64,000 nucleotides of DNA from Tretioscincus oriximinensis (lineage: Eukaryota > Chordata > Lepidosauria > Squamata > Gymnophthalmidae), in the NCBI GenBank assembly GCA_022410635.1, contig JAJVDF010001197.1, positions 186,027-250,026 of the forward strand. Direction: 5' to 3'. The translations under genes were made by a program, and so were the position numbers. This document shows positions 43,769-55,745 of this stretch, in pieces. How positions within the stretch are numbered: the stretch's first letter is position 1; each line of letters begins with the position of its first letter. Below the pieces are notes generated by a model, which worked only from the letters and a program-made list of their open reading frames with translations, ran no database searches and was not told the DNA's origin.

Positions 43769-44312
43769 TGTAACTGTCATGGCTAACCTGGTCTGGAGGA
43801 GGATTCTGACTCAAAGCTTGAGGAAGCCTCCCAGCAGACACATCTGCCTCAGCAGCAAGGGGAAAGTTCCAGGCTGGATAGGGTTAAAGAGTTTCTAGCA
43901 GGCAGGAAGCAATAGGCGGAGTTTGGAAAATCCCAGTGTGAAGATGCTATTTAAGCAGTTCTGTGCCTGCCAGCATTTCTGGAGACAACTTGTGTGTTTT
44001 GTGTGGGGTTATCCTGCTTTCCTGATAGCTTAATTGCTGTGTTTATGACCTTGGACTGTTTCAGACACTTTTGGCTTCTTTCATATCTCTGACTAGGATT
44101 GTTTTAACCATTCTCTGTATTTGTATTTTTCCCTTTGGTGTGACACTTGTGTACAACTCACAAGGAAGAATTAGGGTGTGGCACAGATAAGGGTGTCTGC
44201 TTCCCACACCAGGTTTGGGTTGCTGCCTAGTCCCAGTGAATTGTCTAGAGAAGTTGCTGGGCAGCCAGGAAGGACTGAAGACTCCTTCAGCCTGTGATTC
44301 TTGACAGTAACA
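43769..44312 (+). mobile_element. Possible solo LTR
   Basis: Begins TGTAACTGTCA and ends TTGACAGTAACA, giving an imperfect terminal inverted repeat with TG...CA ends over 544 bases. Contains a TATA-like CTATTTAAG at about 43950. No convincing 4-6 bp target duplication and no clear AATAAA, so the call is tentative. Confidence 0.35.
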
Positions 44313-46272
44313 GTATTTAGCAGCTTTGATTCTGTACACAATTTGATCTTTACCACAACACAGCCCAAGAAAGAAACTGATTGAATCTTCTAGATTTACA
44401 ACCTTTAACTTTCNGGCCCTCAAAGCATCAGGAATATTCTGGCTATGTTCACAAATAGCAAAAAGGAATTTTAGAGATGGCAGAGTGTGACACTTGTATT
44501 CTCATCTTACTTTTATCTGCTTTTTCTACATGGGTCCTTAATTTAGATTAAAGGCTCTTAAAGACCATTTCTAGAAGTCTGAATCCTCCTATTAGTGTAA
44601 ATCAGGGCTATCACACCCACACTAGTGAGGCTGAACACTGATGGGTGATGATGATAATACAATCACCACCACACACTGCTCTGGCCCAAGTTATAAACTG
44701 GAGAAGAATGTAGATTATGGGTAGCCTGCTACAAGCCAAATTTTGTGGGTTAAGAACACAATTTCCTGACCTTCATTGTAAACTTTCCAGTCAGGGCTTT
44801 TTTTGAGCAGTACATCCAGAGCCTACTCGCATCATCCGTATCCTTGTAAGAGCAGAGCTTTTCAGCCATGTGAATTAAAAGATATGCTGAAAATGATAGA
44901 GAATTAATGGAATTACTTAGAACGTATACTTAGAAAAATGTTTATTAAAAGGTGTTACAATTCATATATTAAGAAGTAGCAAAATGGAGGGGATGAAAAG
45001 AATATGAAATGGAGAAAGACNTACTTTATAAGAAAAATGGGCTAAAAACACTTTGATTAGTCTTGATAAGAGGCCAGACACACCATAGCTCTTTCCAGGC
45101 AACCAGTCATTATTATCAAAAATGAAACAATATTAGAGGAAACCATTTACATCTTATGCTAAGTTCTCTATAGGGCTTTTGCAGAAATTAGATCTTTTTT
45201 GTGCTTTCCAAAACCTGCAAGCAATGCTGGTAACNTCTGTTTTTCACAATACATGTCTGAGTGAGTCGGTCTCTTGATAATGGAGTGATACTGTAAATAT
45301 GATTCTAAACATTTAAGTCCCTTTGTTACTCTTGAATTTTTTTTCCCCTTTGGAACATCTACATGACAAGCAGCTTTCAATCAGAAATGAATTTCAAACT
45401 AATCTAAGGTGGGTTTTTACAGTGTGGGAGAGGAGAAGAAACTGAATTAAATATATCCAGATCCCTGCTATGTGAATCTGAGAAAATGACAAGTTGGTTT
45501 TACTAAAAAAAACCTTACTGTGTCTAACTTTCATAAGCTGAAAATCCTGGCTTTTCCCAGGTTTTGGTATAGTGAATTACATAAGTGCTTTTTTGCCCAG
45601 AGCAGTTATCTAAAGCAAATGGAAGGTTGAATTATATTAGTAATTTTTATTAAATTATTTGAGCTCAGCCTTCACACATAGGTAATAAGCCTTGTTATAG
45701 AACTTCTAGGAATATGTTACATAGAGTTGTAACAGGTGCTTGCAAGAAGAAATGAGTTGTCTTGACTCTTGAGAATATTTCAGGTGCTGTCAGAACATTT
45801 TGAAGGCAGTATGTTATCCTTATGGCAGCAATCAGGAAGGGAAGATGGGATCACTAGACTGTTTATTAGAGGATTATTCAAAGAAAGGATCTTAAATTAT
45901 AGTAAAATATTCTAAGAAAACAAGTTTCTAAAGCCACAATTCTAATCCATTATCCTAACTGATTTATTGCATATTTCTTTTGGTTTCAAGGTTACATAGA
46001 AAAGTTGTGATAATGTGAAAGGAAGGACCAGTTATGACTTCTCTTTCACAATTACAGTGTAATGTCCATTGGGGGGGGGGGGGGTCTCTTTTCATTTATG
46101 TAGGTTTACCAGATAAAATTCGAGATATAAGTTTACACTTTTAATTAGTGTGAAAAAGTAATTCCCTCCCCACCAGGTGCTGAAGCTGTTAAAAGTTGCA
46201 TTTGGTGAAAAGTATTCTCTTTTATAGCGATTAAAAGTGTAAAATCTATTTTGGATTTTAACTGGTGACCCT
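44313..46272. other. Mostly featureless; one G homopolymer
   Basis: About 2 kb without recognised family. G14 run at 46071-46084. Confidence 0.4.
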
Positions 46273-46497
46273 ACAGTTTGGTGTTGTGGTTAGCATATCA
46301 AATTCATATCTGGAAGTCTCAAATTCTGCATGACCCCACCCATATTCAGCTGCCCTTTTGCTAATCACAATCTCTGCAGCTCTCCCAACCCCCTTACTTT
46401 GCAAGATGTCTGTTGTGAGGAGAAAGTTGTGTATGCTGCTTTTGATTCCCTTCGGGTGAATAAAAGCAGGATAGTACCTTTTTAAAAAACACATTTA
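46273..46497 (+). mobile_element. tRNA-derived SINE, family A-like
   Basis: The head CAGTTTGGTGTTGTGGTTAG carries an A-box-like motif and TCTCAAATTCTG sits at the B-box place (decayed). The body has CTTTTGCTAATCACAATCTC and TGTTGTGAGGAGAAAG, then a 3' end GTGAATAAAAGCAGG. Plus strand. Confidence 0.65.
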
Positions 46498-47021
46498 TTT
46501 ATTTACACTTAGAATATTAATAATATAAATTAGACAATCTGTTCCCCATGTTGGCTTGGTCTTGCAGCTCCTGCTAGCGATCCCNCAAAAGCTTTCCTCT
46601 GTTCTTCCAGAATTTTTCTTATTCTGCCTTATGTTCTTGTAATTTTCTTCNTAGATCAGTATTTTTTTTGTTTTATTTTTTAAAAAATATTTTTAAATTT
46701 TCCAAATCATAATTGTACAGTCTTGAACTTAAGTTCATATTACTTCATATATAGAATGATAACGGAATAGAACATTATAATAATAATAATAAAATACAAA
46801 AACCACAATTCATTCCTTAAGTCATTAATATATCCACTTATTACCACAATCGGAAAGGTAAATCTATAACCCTCTACTACTCCCCCCTCCCCCAAGAAGC
46901 CTTATTATAATTTTTTTCTTTCTCTCCCCCACCCCGTTTTATGATCTGAGGATTAATTTGATTGTTGCTAGCAGTTCGGGACTGCCCCACCGGTTCAACT
47001 GAAAAACACCAATAACTTTGC

Positions 47022-49650
47022 CTAGTTTCTCATCCATCTTTTTAAATTTTTTATATTGAAATCTGCTTTTTCATATAAATGATCCCCTATTAGTTGATCA
47101 GCCAAATAGTGTTGCCACTTACTNATATGNCATTTATTAGAACCTTTCAAACCTAAAGTTAAGATTGCGTAAGCTGCCATGGTAATTTGAGCCAATAAAT
47201 ATCTATCTTCTTGAAACACTGCTTGATGTTTTACTTACAGAATATTCCATTATGTTGTTAATCTCAATCCAAATTTGTGACAACGGGGCTCTCCCTTATT
47301 AAATGGATATATATCCCTCAAACCACGGCCGTGCCGACACTGTAGCCTCACATTTGGGATTATATAAGCTAAATAACAGGGGGTTCTATACTATCTATTT
47401 AGGACTTTTAGCTGTAGTTCTTTAAGTTGGTTATTTTTAATTATTTCTGTTTTTCCCCATATTTCTCTCATTTGAGTTTCATTTACAGCTAAGTCAGTTG
47501 CCCAAATATTCATCCAGCATTGAATATTCTCAAATTGAGATCCTATAATCAATCTATATAAATCCCCCCCACCCCCCAATTCCCTTCATATGTTTCAAGC
47601 TATTTTAAAAAAATGTCTTCTAAAGGGGTATTTGGTGTTGGTATACATCTTGCATAGTTATTAGCTCGTATTTTATAAACATTTGTTTTAGATTTAACCA
47701 TTTCTCTTGACCTAATATATGAACTAGATCATTATATGCTACCAGGTTCCATCAGGCTGAAAAAGATCTTTAAGAGTTCTTATCACATTCTAGTTTTCCT
47801 AAATCATTTGTTGTAAAAATTATTCCATCTTTATTAAGATATAATATTGTTTGGATTTTTGAAACCGGGGAGATCAATTTTGCTTGCCATTTTTTCCAAA
47901 TTGCCATTTAATTGGTTGAGACATATTTTTAATGCATTTCTATTAATATTGTAAGTTAACATTCACTGATTATTTTATTTATATTCCTTTCTAGCCTAGT
48001 CCATTTTCCCCCTAGATATTCCAACTGAAAAAAAAAATTAAGTTGAAATGCCTCGTAATAATTTTCCAAGGAGGGAAAATTCTATCCTCCTGGCTATTCT
48101 TGGTTTCTTATCATGGAATATCCAATATCTTTTATGTTTATCCCAGTTTTTTAAGGTCTTATTAGGAATTTCCTCAAAAAGTGTTTGCATAGGATATTTT
48201 AGTTTTCTCAGAACTTTCTTCCAGATTGGGTTGTAATTTAATTTCATTGTTTTGTTAAATTTTTTATTAAGAATTATTCCCAAATATTTTTTTTTCAGAT
48301 TTGCTCTGAGGCCAGTTCTTAATTGTATTTGTGTCTGAATTTGTCCGGACACATTTTTGTATAATATCTCAGATTTTTGAACATTTATTTTCAGTCCAGA
48401 ATTTTTCCCAAATACTTCTGTAATTTGAATGACTTCATAAATCATTATTTCTGACTGTTGGGTTAGCACTATAGTGTCATTGGCATATAAGTTAAATTTA
48501 ATTTGTTCTCTCCCGAGTTAATATCCCTGAAAATTATTGCTATCACGAATCAGGTTCGCCAAGGGTACAATAGACAATATAAATAGTAATGATTGTCATG
48601 CCCCCAGAGCCCTCTATTAATCCCCTTTTTATATTATCCAGATATCCCTATGGGGCTTAGTTGTTTCTGTATAGTTATTTTGGGAGGGAACCCTATTTAG
48701 ACACTATCCCTTTAAGAATTCTGAAGGAGGGTCCTTAATTTCAGTTATATTTCCTCCCCTTCCCAGTTAAGTTTTATTTTGGGTATAGCAGAGCTGGAGA
48801 AGAGCAAGCTTCAAACATCCATGTGGTGAAATAAACTCTTAAAGAAGAAGTCAAAGTGGTGAAAGAAACACTCAGTCAAAGAAGAACTCAAAGAAACCTG
48901 AAAGAGCAAGTATTTAAAAAGGACTTGGGAGGGAACAGTTTTCTACCTTTATTTTTACATTTTAAAATAAACCCTTTTTGTTTGAATGACTTTGAGAGTT
49001 TTACCTTCTGTCCCTGGCAACCAAATGACACCCAAATAGAGAAATAGCTTGGGGGACAGAACAATGGTGATAAAGAACATCCTTGGCGCATGGCATTTTG
49101 GATTCTAACAGGGGCTGTTATTTCATTATTAATTCTAATTTTAACCCAGTTGTTGTTATAATTTTCTTTTATTGTCCTAATAAACCTTTCTGCTAAATTA
49201 CACTTTAGGCAGATTTCGAACAAGTATTGGTGGTTAAGTGAATCAAAGGCTTTATAAACATTAAGCTTCAAAATAGCCATTTGGTTTTTATGTTTTCTTC
49301 CATGGTGTAGAACATTGGAGACAATCTTAGTAGGATCTCCGATAGGTTTTCCCTTTAAAAAAACATTGATCTTCACCTAGGAGGGATGGTATTAGGCTTT
49401 CCTTACGTTTAGTTAAGATTCTCATGAACATTTTATAGTCTTCATTAGACAAGGAGATTGGTCTATATGATTTTGGCTCTGTTTTGTCTCTGCCTTTTTT
49501 CAGAAAAACTATGACCTCTGCCTCCTTCCATGATGCCAGCATCCTTCCTTCTAAGTAAACAGCCAGATGATGATTTTTCAATTTATCCTGAAATGCCCTA
49601 TAAAATCTGGCAGTGAATACATCTGGTACTGGAGCCTTATTTTTCTTCAT
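47022..49650 (-). pseudogene. Old L1 ORF2, RT and C-terminal remnant
   Basis: Minus-strand frames read, in order: NKAPVPDVFTARFYRAF, KSYRPISLSNEDYKMF (49650-49327); KLNVYKAFDSLNHQYLF and NAMRQGCSLSPLF (49376-49070); a break for the possible LTR; MLTQQSEIMIYEVIQITEVF (48469 on); and the C-terminal QITMAAYAILTLGLKG (47219-47022). They line up with the L1 at 37851-40300. The YADD box falls in a damaged stretch near 48475-48500. Many frame changes. Confidence 0.82.
48594..49058 (+). mobile_element. Possible solo LTR inside old L1
   Basis: A 465-bp block interrupts the L1 RT between SLSPLF and the following motif. Ends TGTCATGCCCCCA...GC / GCTTGGGGGACA are inverted and TG...CA. AATAAA at about 48967 on the plus strand is compatible with an LTR polyadenylation signal. 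No clean target duplication found (flanks ATGAT and GAACA). Origin from an endogenous retrovirus or LTR retrotransposon cannot be told; no coding part is present. Confidence 0.5.
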
Positions 49651-49655
49651 TTCTT

Positions 49656-49687
<32 letters not shown>

Positions 49688-49835
49688 ACTTATACCCCGC
49701 CCTATACCCGAAGGTCTCAGGGCGGCAAAAACAGTAAAACATCAATACAAAAATTAAAAAAGTATAAAACAATATTAAAAGTAGGGATAGAGATGGCATT
49801 TCTTCAGCCAAAGGCCAGGCAAAAGAGGTGCATCT

Positions 49836-52823
49836 TCAAGAATACAACAATGATGATAGACGCACCTCGAGGGGGAGACTGTTCCAAAGACAAGGGGCAA
49901 CCACTGAGAAGGCCCTACCCCGGGTTCCCACTCCACTGGCTGTTGAAAGGGGTGGTACAACCAGGAGGGCCTCTCCTGCAGATCTTAAGGCACGGGCAGG
50001 TTGGTATGGAAGAAGGCATTCCTTTAGATAATTGGGGCCCAAGTTATTTAGGGCCTTGTAAGTTAAAGTCAAAACCTTGAATTGGGCTCGGTAGCGAATG
50101 GGCAGCCAGTGCAGCTCTTTCAAGACCAGTGTGATGTGTGTCCGGCCAGATGTCCCTGTCAGCAGTCTAGCGGCTGCATTCTGCACCAGCTGTAGCTTCT
50201 GAACCATTTTCAAGGGCAGCCCCATATAGAGCGCATTACAATAGTCCAATCTGGAAGTTACCAGAGCATGGATTACTGTGGCTAGATCATCCCTGTTCAG
50301 AAGTGGCCGTAACTGGNGAANCAGANGTAACTGGAANTAGGCACTCCTGGCCACTGCCTCCACCTGATTTTCAANTGTNAGTGCAGAGTCCAGAAGCACC
50401 CCAAGATTTTGCACCCGTCCCTTATAGGGTAATTCTACCCCACCAAGGACAGGGTGCCTCCCCACTTCACGAACCCGGGATGCTCCAACACACAGCACCT
50501 CCGTCTTGTCTGGATTCAGCTTCAATTTATTGGCCCCCATCCAGCCCATCACTGCCTCCAGGCACCTGTCAAGCACTTAAACCACCTCTCCTGATTCAGA
50601 TGGAACAGAGAGANAGAGCTGAGTGTCATCTGCATATTGATGGCACTTTACTCCAAATCTCCTGATGACCTCTCCCAGCGGCTTCATATAGATGTTGAAC
50701 AGCATGGGGGAGAGGATCGACCCCTGGGGAACCCCACAAGTGAGCTCCCAGGGTGTCGAGTAAGACTCCCCCACCAGCACTCTCTGGAAGCGGCCTTGGA
50801 GATAGGAACAGAACCACTGCAATGCAGTGCCACCAACTCCTAAACTCCTTAGTCTCTCCAGGAGGATACCATGGTCAATGGTATCAAAAGCCGCTGAGCG
50901 ATCCAGGAGAACCAACAGGGTCGCATTGCCCCCATCCCTCTCCCGGAGTAGGTCATCAGCCAGGGCGACCAAGGCAGTTTCCGTGCCATGACTAGGCCTG
51001 AAGCCAGATTGAAATGGGTCTAGATAATCCTCTTCTTCCAAGCATGCCTGCAGCTGAACAGCCACAGCCCTCTCCAGTACCTTGCCCAGGAAGGGTATGT
51101 TGGCCACCGGGCGGTAGTTGTTTAACTCTTCTGGGTCCAGGGAAGGCTTCTTAAGGAGAGGGCGCACCACCGCCTCCTTAAGAGCCGGCGGGACCACGGC
51201 ATCCCTCAAGGAAGCATTCACCACTCCCTGGACCCACCCGGTCATACCCTGCTGACTTGCTTTTATCAGCCAGGAGGGGCAAGGATCCAGAGAGCGTGAC
51301 GTTGGCCNAACCCCAACAAACAGCTTGTCCACATCATCAGGCCGCAATAATTGAAACTGATCCAAGATAACTGGACCAGAGAGTTCTCTGGACACCTCCT
51401 CTGGGCTATTCACAAGTGTGGCATCTAATCTCTCACGAATCTGAGTGACTTAGTTCTCAAAGTGCCTTGCAAATTTGTCACAGCAGCTATTGGATGGCCT
51501 TTACCCTTGATGTCCTGGGCTAGATCTTATCAGGCCATTCACGACCCGAAAGAGCTCTGCTGGACGGCTACTTGAGGACACAATGGTAACAGAGAAATAA
51601 TTCCTTTTCGCTGCCGCCACCACCACCTGGTAGGCACGATAATGTGCTCTAACCCGTGTTCGGTCAGACTCTTGTTGGGATTTGCACCACTTGCGCTCCA
51701 GCCGTCGGCCTTTCTGTTTCATCATCCTTAACTCCCCAGAATACCAGGGTGCTCTATGGACTCCACAGATATGCCGAGGGCACTTGGGAGCGATCGTGTC
51801 AATAGCCCGGGTCAACTCCCGATTCCAGAGAGAGACCAGAGCCTCGACAGGAGGGCCATCCATGCCAACCGGGAAATCCCCCAGAGTATTCAGGAATCGC
51901 CCAGAATCCATAAGTCTCCGGGGGTGGACCATCTGAATGGGTCTTTCATCCTTGCAGGGGAAAGCAGTCGCTGCAAGTCCAAATCTCACCAGGGAGTGAT
52001 CCGTCCATGACAACGGGCTTACCNTNAGCCCTCCTATCAACNGATCATCACCAGTTCGCTCTGTGGAAAAAACCAGATCAAGAGNATGTCCTGCTTTGTG
52101 AGTTGGGCCAGTAACACATTGAGATAGCCCCATGGTTGTCATGGAGGCCATGAAGAGCTGAGCAGGACCAGTGAGGATAGCCTCTGAATGGATGTTGAAG
52201 TCCCCCAGCACCACGGTGCTAGGAGCCTCCAACACCACATCAGAGACCACCTCTGCCAACTCAGCTAGGGATGCTGCTGGGCAGCGGGGTGACCGGTACA
52301 CCAGCAGCATTCCTATTCTATCTCTTTTGCCCAACAACAGGAANAGTCCCTCAAATCCAGAAGCAGAGCGAATTGGCCGCCTGGTGAGAGAGATGGATGA
52401 TTTGTGGACCACAGCAACACCCCCTCCCCTTCCCACTGGTCTAGAACAGTGCTGCACTGAATAACCTGGGGGACAGAGCTGGGTAAGATTAGGCCCACCA
52501 AGTTCGTCCACCCAGGTCTCAGTAATACATGCCAGGTCANCCCCTTCATCCAANATTAAATCATGAATGATAGATGTTTTATTCTGGACTGACCTGGCAT
52601 TTAGAAGCAGCACCACCAGAGCAGTGGGCCGGTTGACAGGTATCCCCAAATTCTGCTGGTTGGGAGGCAGAACAGAAGGGATGATAGCCTTGATGCATCT
52701 ATCACCTTTCTCATGATCTGTCTCTTCTGCCTCCCAACGCCATATTTCCCCCTGCCCATCACCACATGTATGGCAGGCCCCTGTGCCTGTTCTCTCCCTC
52801 CTAATACCTGGCCTTGGCAACAC
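49836..52823 (-). pseudogene. L2 ORF2 (endonuclease-reverse transcriptase) with three stops
   Basis: All three segments (52823-51501, 51413-50577, 50576-49836) are in the same frame, about 990 codons. Endonuclease: LLLNARSVQNK, CITETWVDE, VVLGDFNIHSE, SWTDHSLVRFG. RT: LNNYRPVANIPFLGKVLE, FQSGFRPSHGTETAL, LDRSAAFDTIDHGIL, GVPQGSILSPMLFNIYM, YADDTQL (about residue 260 of the middle segment). C-terminus: LVTSRLDYCNALYMGLPL to LWNSLPLEVRLS. Stops at 51501 and about 51450 (both TAA) and at 50577 (TAA where the copy at 7066-7962 has GAA). The first segment starts at a GTG, so the true start is unclear. About 14 N bases. Confidence 0.9.
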
Positions 52824-53020
52824 ATTATTCCCAGTGGGGAAAATGATAAATATCTTAAAACAGTATTAAATTACAGAAGCACTTTAAAAACAGTTTTAAA
52901 ACACAATACTAAATACATATATAAAAAGCACTCTCTCACATACACGTACACACAACCACACAACACAAACACACAGATATTCTGGAGCCCAATATCGTGT
53001 GGTGTCTCCTTGATGGAGGA

Positions 53021-53341
53021 TTAGTTCATCAGGAGATGGGCAGCCCAGTCTCTCACCCTGGGCAGGTGAAAAAGTCCCACACTCCTGGCAGGCCTCTTGT
53101 AGTGTCTCCTCAGGCAGCCCAGCAGCTCAGCTTCCAGGCCTGGTGTTCAGCAGGCTTGCCTGGGCCCAGTCCTGAAAAGAATAACCTTCTCAGGCTGTTG
53201 TCCTCCCAAGNATGTAGCCAGCCGGTGTTAGTCCATCAGGAGGTGGGCAGCCCAGTCTCTCACCCTGGGCAGGTGGAAAAGTCCCACACTCCTAGCAGGC
53301 CTCTTGGGGTGTCTCCTCAGGCAACCCAGCAGCTCAGCTCT
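53021..53341 (-). repeat. Tandem repeat in L2 5' UTR (monomer about 207 bp)
   Basis: Unit 1, 53021-53227; unit 2, 53228-53341 (partial). Shared blocks: CATCAGGAGRTGGGCAGCCC, GTCTCTCACCCTGGGCAGGT, GTCCCACACTCCT, GTGTCTCCTCAGGCARCCCA. About 90 percent identical by eye. The element ends within unit 2. Confidence 0.85.
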
Positions 53342-53580
53342 AGGAATAGTTACCCTCCCCCATGATTTATTAGTGTCCCTAGATTTATATACAGTGTCCC
53401 AATTATGAATTTTAATTAAAGGTTTAGTATCATTTTTCCCTTTATGCATTTCTTATAATATGGTGATGTTAAGGTTTTTCTGTTTCAGTAACTTTTGCAA
53501 TTGATAGTGTTTAAGTGGGGCACCCAAATCGCTAACCTTTAACGTAATACATTTCAATTCGATCATTATAATATTTGTTC
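53342..53580 (-). pseudogene. Old L1 endonuclease N-terminus
   Basis: Minus-strand reading LKCITLKVSDLGAPLKHYQL, QKLLKQKNLNITIL and HKGKNDTKPLIKIHNWD aligns with the start of the endonuclease at 41635 (LKLTTININGLN, YRLYKLLRSMNVDIVLIQETH, LCKFSNWD). Gln of QETH is a stop here. Cut off at 53342 by the L2. Confidence 0.72.
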
Positions 53581-53709
53581 TTTGAATTATGTTCTTGATT
53601 CCTCAGAATATACACCTGTTGCTTCTCTTATACCCCCCATATTGCCCTGATGAGGTACAGCATTTTTTCCCCTTCTGGAGTCTTATACTGTTCATCATAC
53701 AGCAGCTTT

Positions 53710-53907
53710 TCAAATCCATGAATCGAGCTCTTCAAATGCCTTCTTCATTTCTTCCATATGTGCTTCACTTTCTTCTTCAAATCTACAAACGACCTTTCCA
53801 AATTCCTTCTTCATTTGTAGTATTAGTGCTACAGTCCCTTTATATGCACAAAAGAACCCTTCGTATACCTTCTTCATTTGTTCCATTTCTGCTTCTGTCC
53901 AAAGCAA
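53710..53907 (-). pseudogene. Coiled-coil frame, probable old L1 ORF1 part
   Basis: 65 codons rich in K/E with heptad spacing (QMKKVYEGF, LQMKKEFGKVVCRFEEE, HMEEMKKAFEEL). Lies upstream of the L1 endonuclease, as ORF1 should. No RRM block between them was recognised, so the assignment is inference. Confidence 0.45.
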
Positions 53908-54059
53908 TGCTCCTAGTCCTATAGTTCAGTCTTCTAAACAAAGCAGGATATAACCAACTTCTCTTCCTCTTCTTGTCCTCTCTTCCTTTCTTCTTTAGTG
54001 GCAATAATTTTTGTTAGAAAAACATTTCCAGGCATGATTTGGTAATATACCAAATACCA

Positions 54060-54456
54060 TATATATGGTGAAGCAGTTATAGTCAAAATTGGAAAATTGT
54101 ACATTTTGAGTTTGATAAATTGAAAGATACAATTAATTGAAAGTGTTTAGTGAAGACTCTATCAGAGGAGGAGTGCCAGAGAATAAATGAAGGAAAATAA
54201 TTATGTGAAGCGAATACTGTAAATAAGGAATAATCATGAGGGAAAATATCAATGTTGTTAAAACTGTGTTCAAGAGGAAGAAGACAAGTATAAAGTTAAT
54301 TAGGAGAATCCTTTAGGTCTGGAGNGGGTATACACTGTATGCTCCACCTTGTTAGTTTTTGCTCAAAATTTGTATTGTTATGTTACACTTATGTATTTTG
54401 TTATTGTATTTGTTTCAATGGTTTTTATTTAATAAAAAAGCTTTAAAAAGTAATTT
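54060..54456 (+). mobile_element. Possible L1-like 3' end
   Basis: AT-rich plus-strand stretch ending TTTTTATTTAATAAAAAAGC with a short G-rich patch (GGAGNGGG) some 120 bases earlier, the usual look of an L1 3' UTR. No coding homology recognised. Confidence 0.35.
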
Positions 54457-55505
54457 CTGGGCTTCAAGGTAAACAAAAAGGTATTCCTTTTGCTTTTTGA
54501 ATGCCTGGTTTGTTTAGGATTTTTTGGAAATGCATATTTCCTTAAAGGGGTGATTGAAAAACACCCTGTTTGCACCCCAAGATGTTGTGATGTGGCTTCA
54601 TTTTGATTGAAATGGGCATTTGCAGTGGCTTAAATGATTCCTTCAAACTTCTAGTTCCCTTCAGAGAAGTCAAGTGTAACATACAGATTACCTTGCAAAA
54701 GTGTAACTTGAGTTTGAGTAAATACAAATTTTGAAGCGATAACCTCTTTTCTTCAAAGTATTTTCGCTGCAGTAGATTATGAAATAATTTATCAAGACCA
54801 TAAAGCATTGCTACCTACCTTGCTATCAGCATGAAAACTTTACCTTTTCCTGGCAAGTGTCAGAGCTCTGTTGACTACAAAATGAAAATGGTGGCTGATT
54901 TAGACATCAAAGTTTCTGACAAAGCTTGTTCCTTTCTCTGTATATGCAGGTTGTTTATATGTCTCTGAACCTTTTTGCTTTGAAATAATGTTCCTGGGGT
55001 ACATTTCTGAATATATAAGCTTTATTTAGTAAAAGTTTCTGCCAGCTCTTTTATTTACGATTTCTTCTTTTTCATGTAGGCACTTAAATTCCCTTGTTCA
55101 TTTATTCTCATTTGCACTATCATATTCATAAACCTCAGGAGTATTTTAGACTTGGATTATCTAGAGTCTTGTACACTATGTAAAGTGGCCTAAATAATTA
55201 TTTGGCAAACCTTTCTAGTCTTTCTAATCATGTAATTTGCTCTTCTTGGCTGGCTTATAGGCCAGAATTCACTTATCATTAAGTATCTCTTTGGATTACA
55301 TGGTACAGATTTGTTTAAAGAGTCTATTCTAGAGGGATATATATCTCAGAGGAACACAAGGAATGGACTGTCCACTGCCAGAAGAAATGGATTTAATTTA
55401 TTATTGATCAAAATGTAGTTTGCAAAAGCAAGTGGTACCACATCCATTTGTGAACCCTCTCTTCTGACTCGTTCTCTTCTCAATCCACTCTACTAGGAAG
55501 CCTCC
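54457..55505. other. No recognisable feature
   Basis: Non-coding. An 88-codon frame (54542-54808 minus) has no domain resemblance. Confidence 0.4.
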
Positions 55506-55745
55506 TCTTTCTTCTTCTTCTTCTTCCACCAAGAATGTCCTCCCATCTGCTCATCATTCTTCACTACCGAAATTGGTGAAATTATCAGGAAGTGTTCTCC
55601 AGAAGATCTTAGCATGTAGGGTCTGTATGGGAGGAAAAATCCCTTTAGATACTTGGAGCCCAAGCCACTTAGGACCTTATAAATCAATGTTAATACCTTG
55701 AATTGGGCTTGGTAGAAAGTGGGCAGCCAATGCAGTTTATTTAGT
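55506..55745 (-). mobile_element. Old L2 LINE 3' fragment with (TTC)n
   Basis: (TTC)n at 55506-55527 is followed by a diverged L2 C-terminus on the minus strand: YKVLSGLGSKYLKGFFLPYRP aligned to YKALNNLGPNYLKECLLPYQP of the copy at 49836. The plus strand TACCTTGAATTGGGCTTGGT is also shared. Confidence 0.75.

Larger units (their letters stand above)
49660..53341 (-). mobile_element. L2 LINE, nearly intact coding part
   Basis: Minus-strand L2, 3.7 kb. 3' end: (TTTA)n then CCCCGCCCTATACCCGAAGG (plus). ORF2 from about 52823 to 49836 in a single frame with only three stops. 5' UTR with (TG)-rich part (52930-52975) and tandem units of about 207 bases (53021-53341). It lies within the old L1. No target duplication is seen and L1 sequence is missing between its ends. 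Confidence 0.9.
46669..53930 (-). mobile_element. Older L1 LINE, carrying a possible LTR and an L2
   Basis: Minus-strand L1. 3' UTR with C-rich (sense G-rich) tract at 46882-46893. ORF2 C-terminus (47022-47219), middle (47391-48469), then RT core (48888-49650). It is interrupted by a possible LTR (48594-49058) and by an L2 (49660-53341). It resumes at 53342-53580 with the first 70 codons of the endonuclease and, further upstream, a coiled-coil frame (53710-53907). About 1.1 kb of endonuclease/RT linker is missing at the L2. Frameshifted and dead. The right limit is approximate. Confidence 0.82.

Noticed and set aside
43769..44470. Host gene exon (120-codon frame at 44061-44423)
   Set aside because: Frame lies partly in a possible LTR, contains an N and has no recognised domain.
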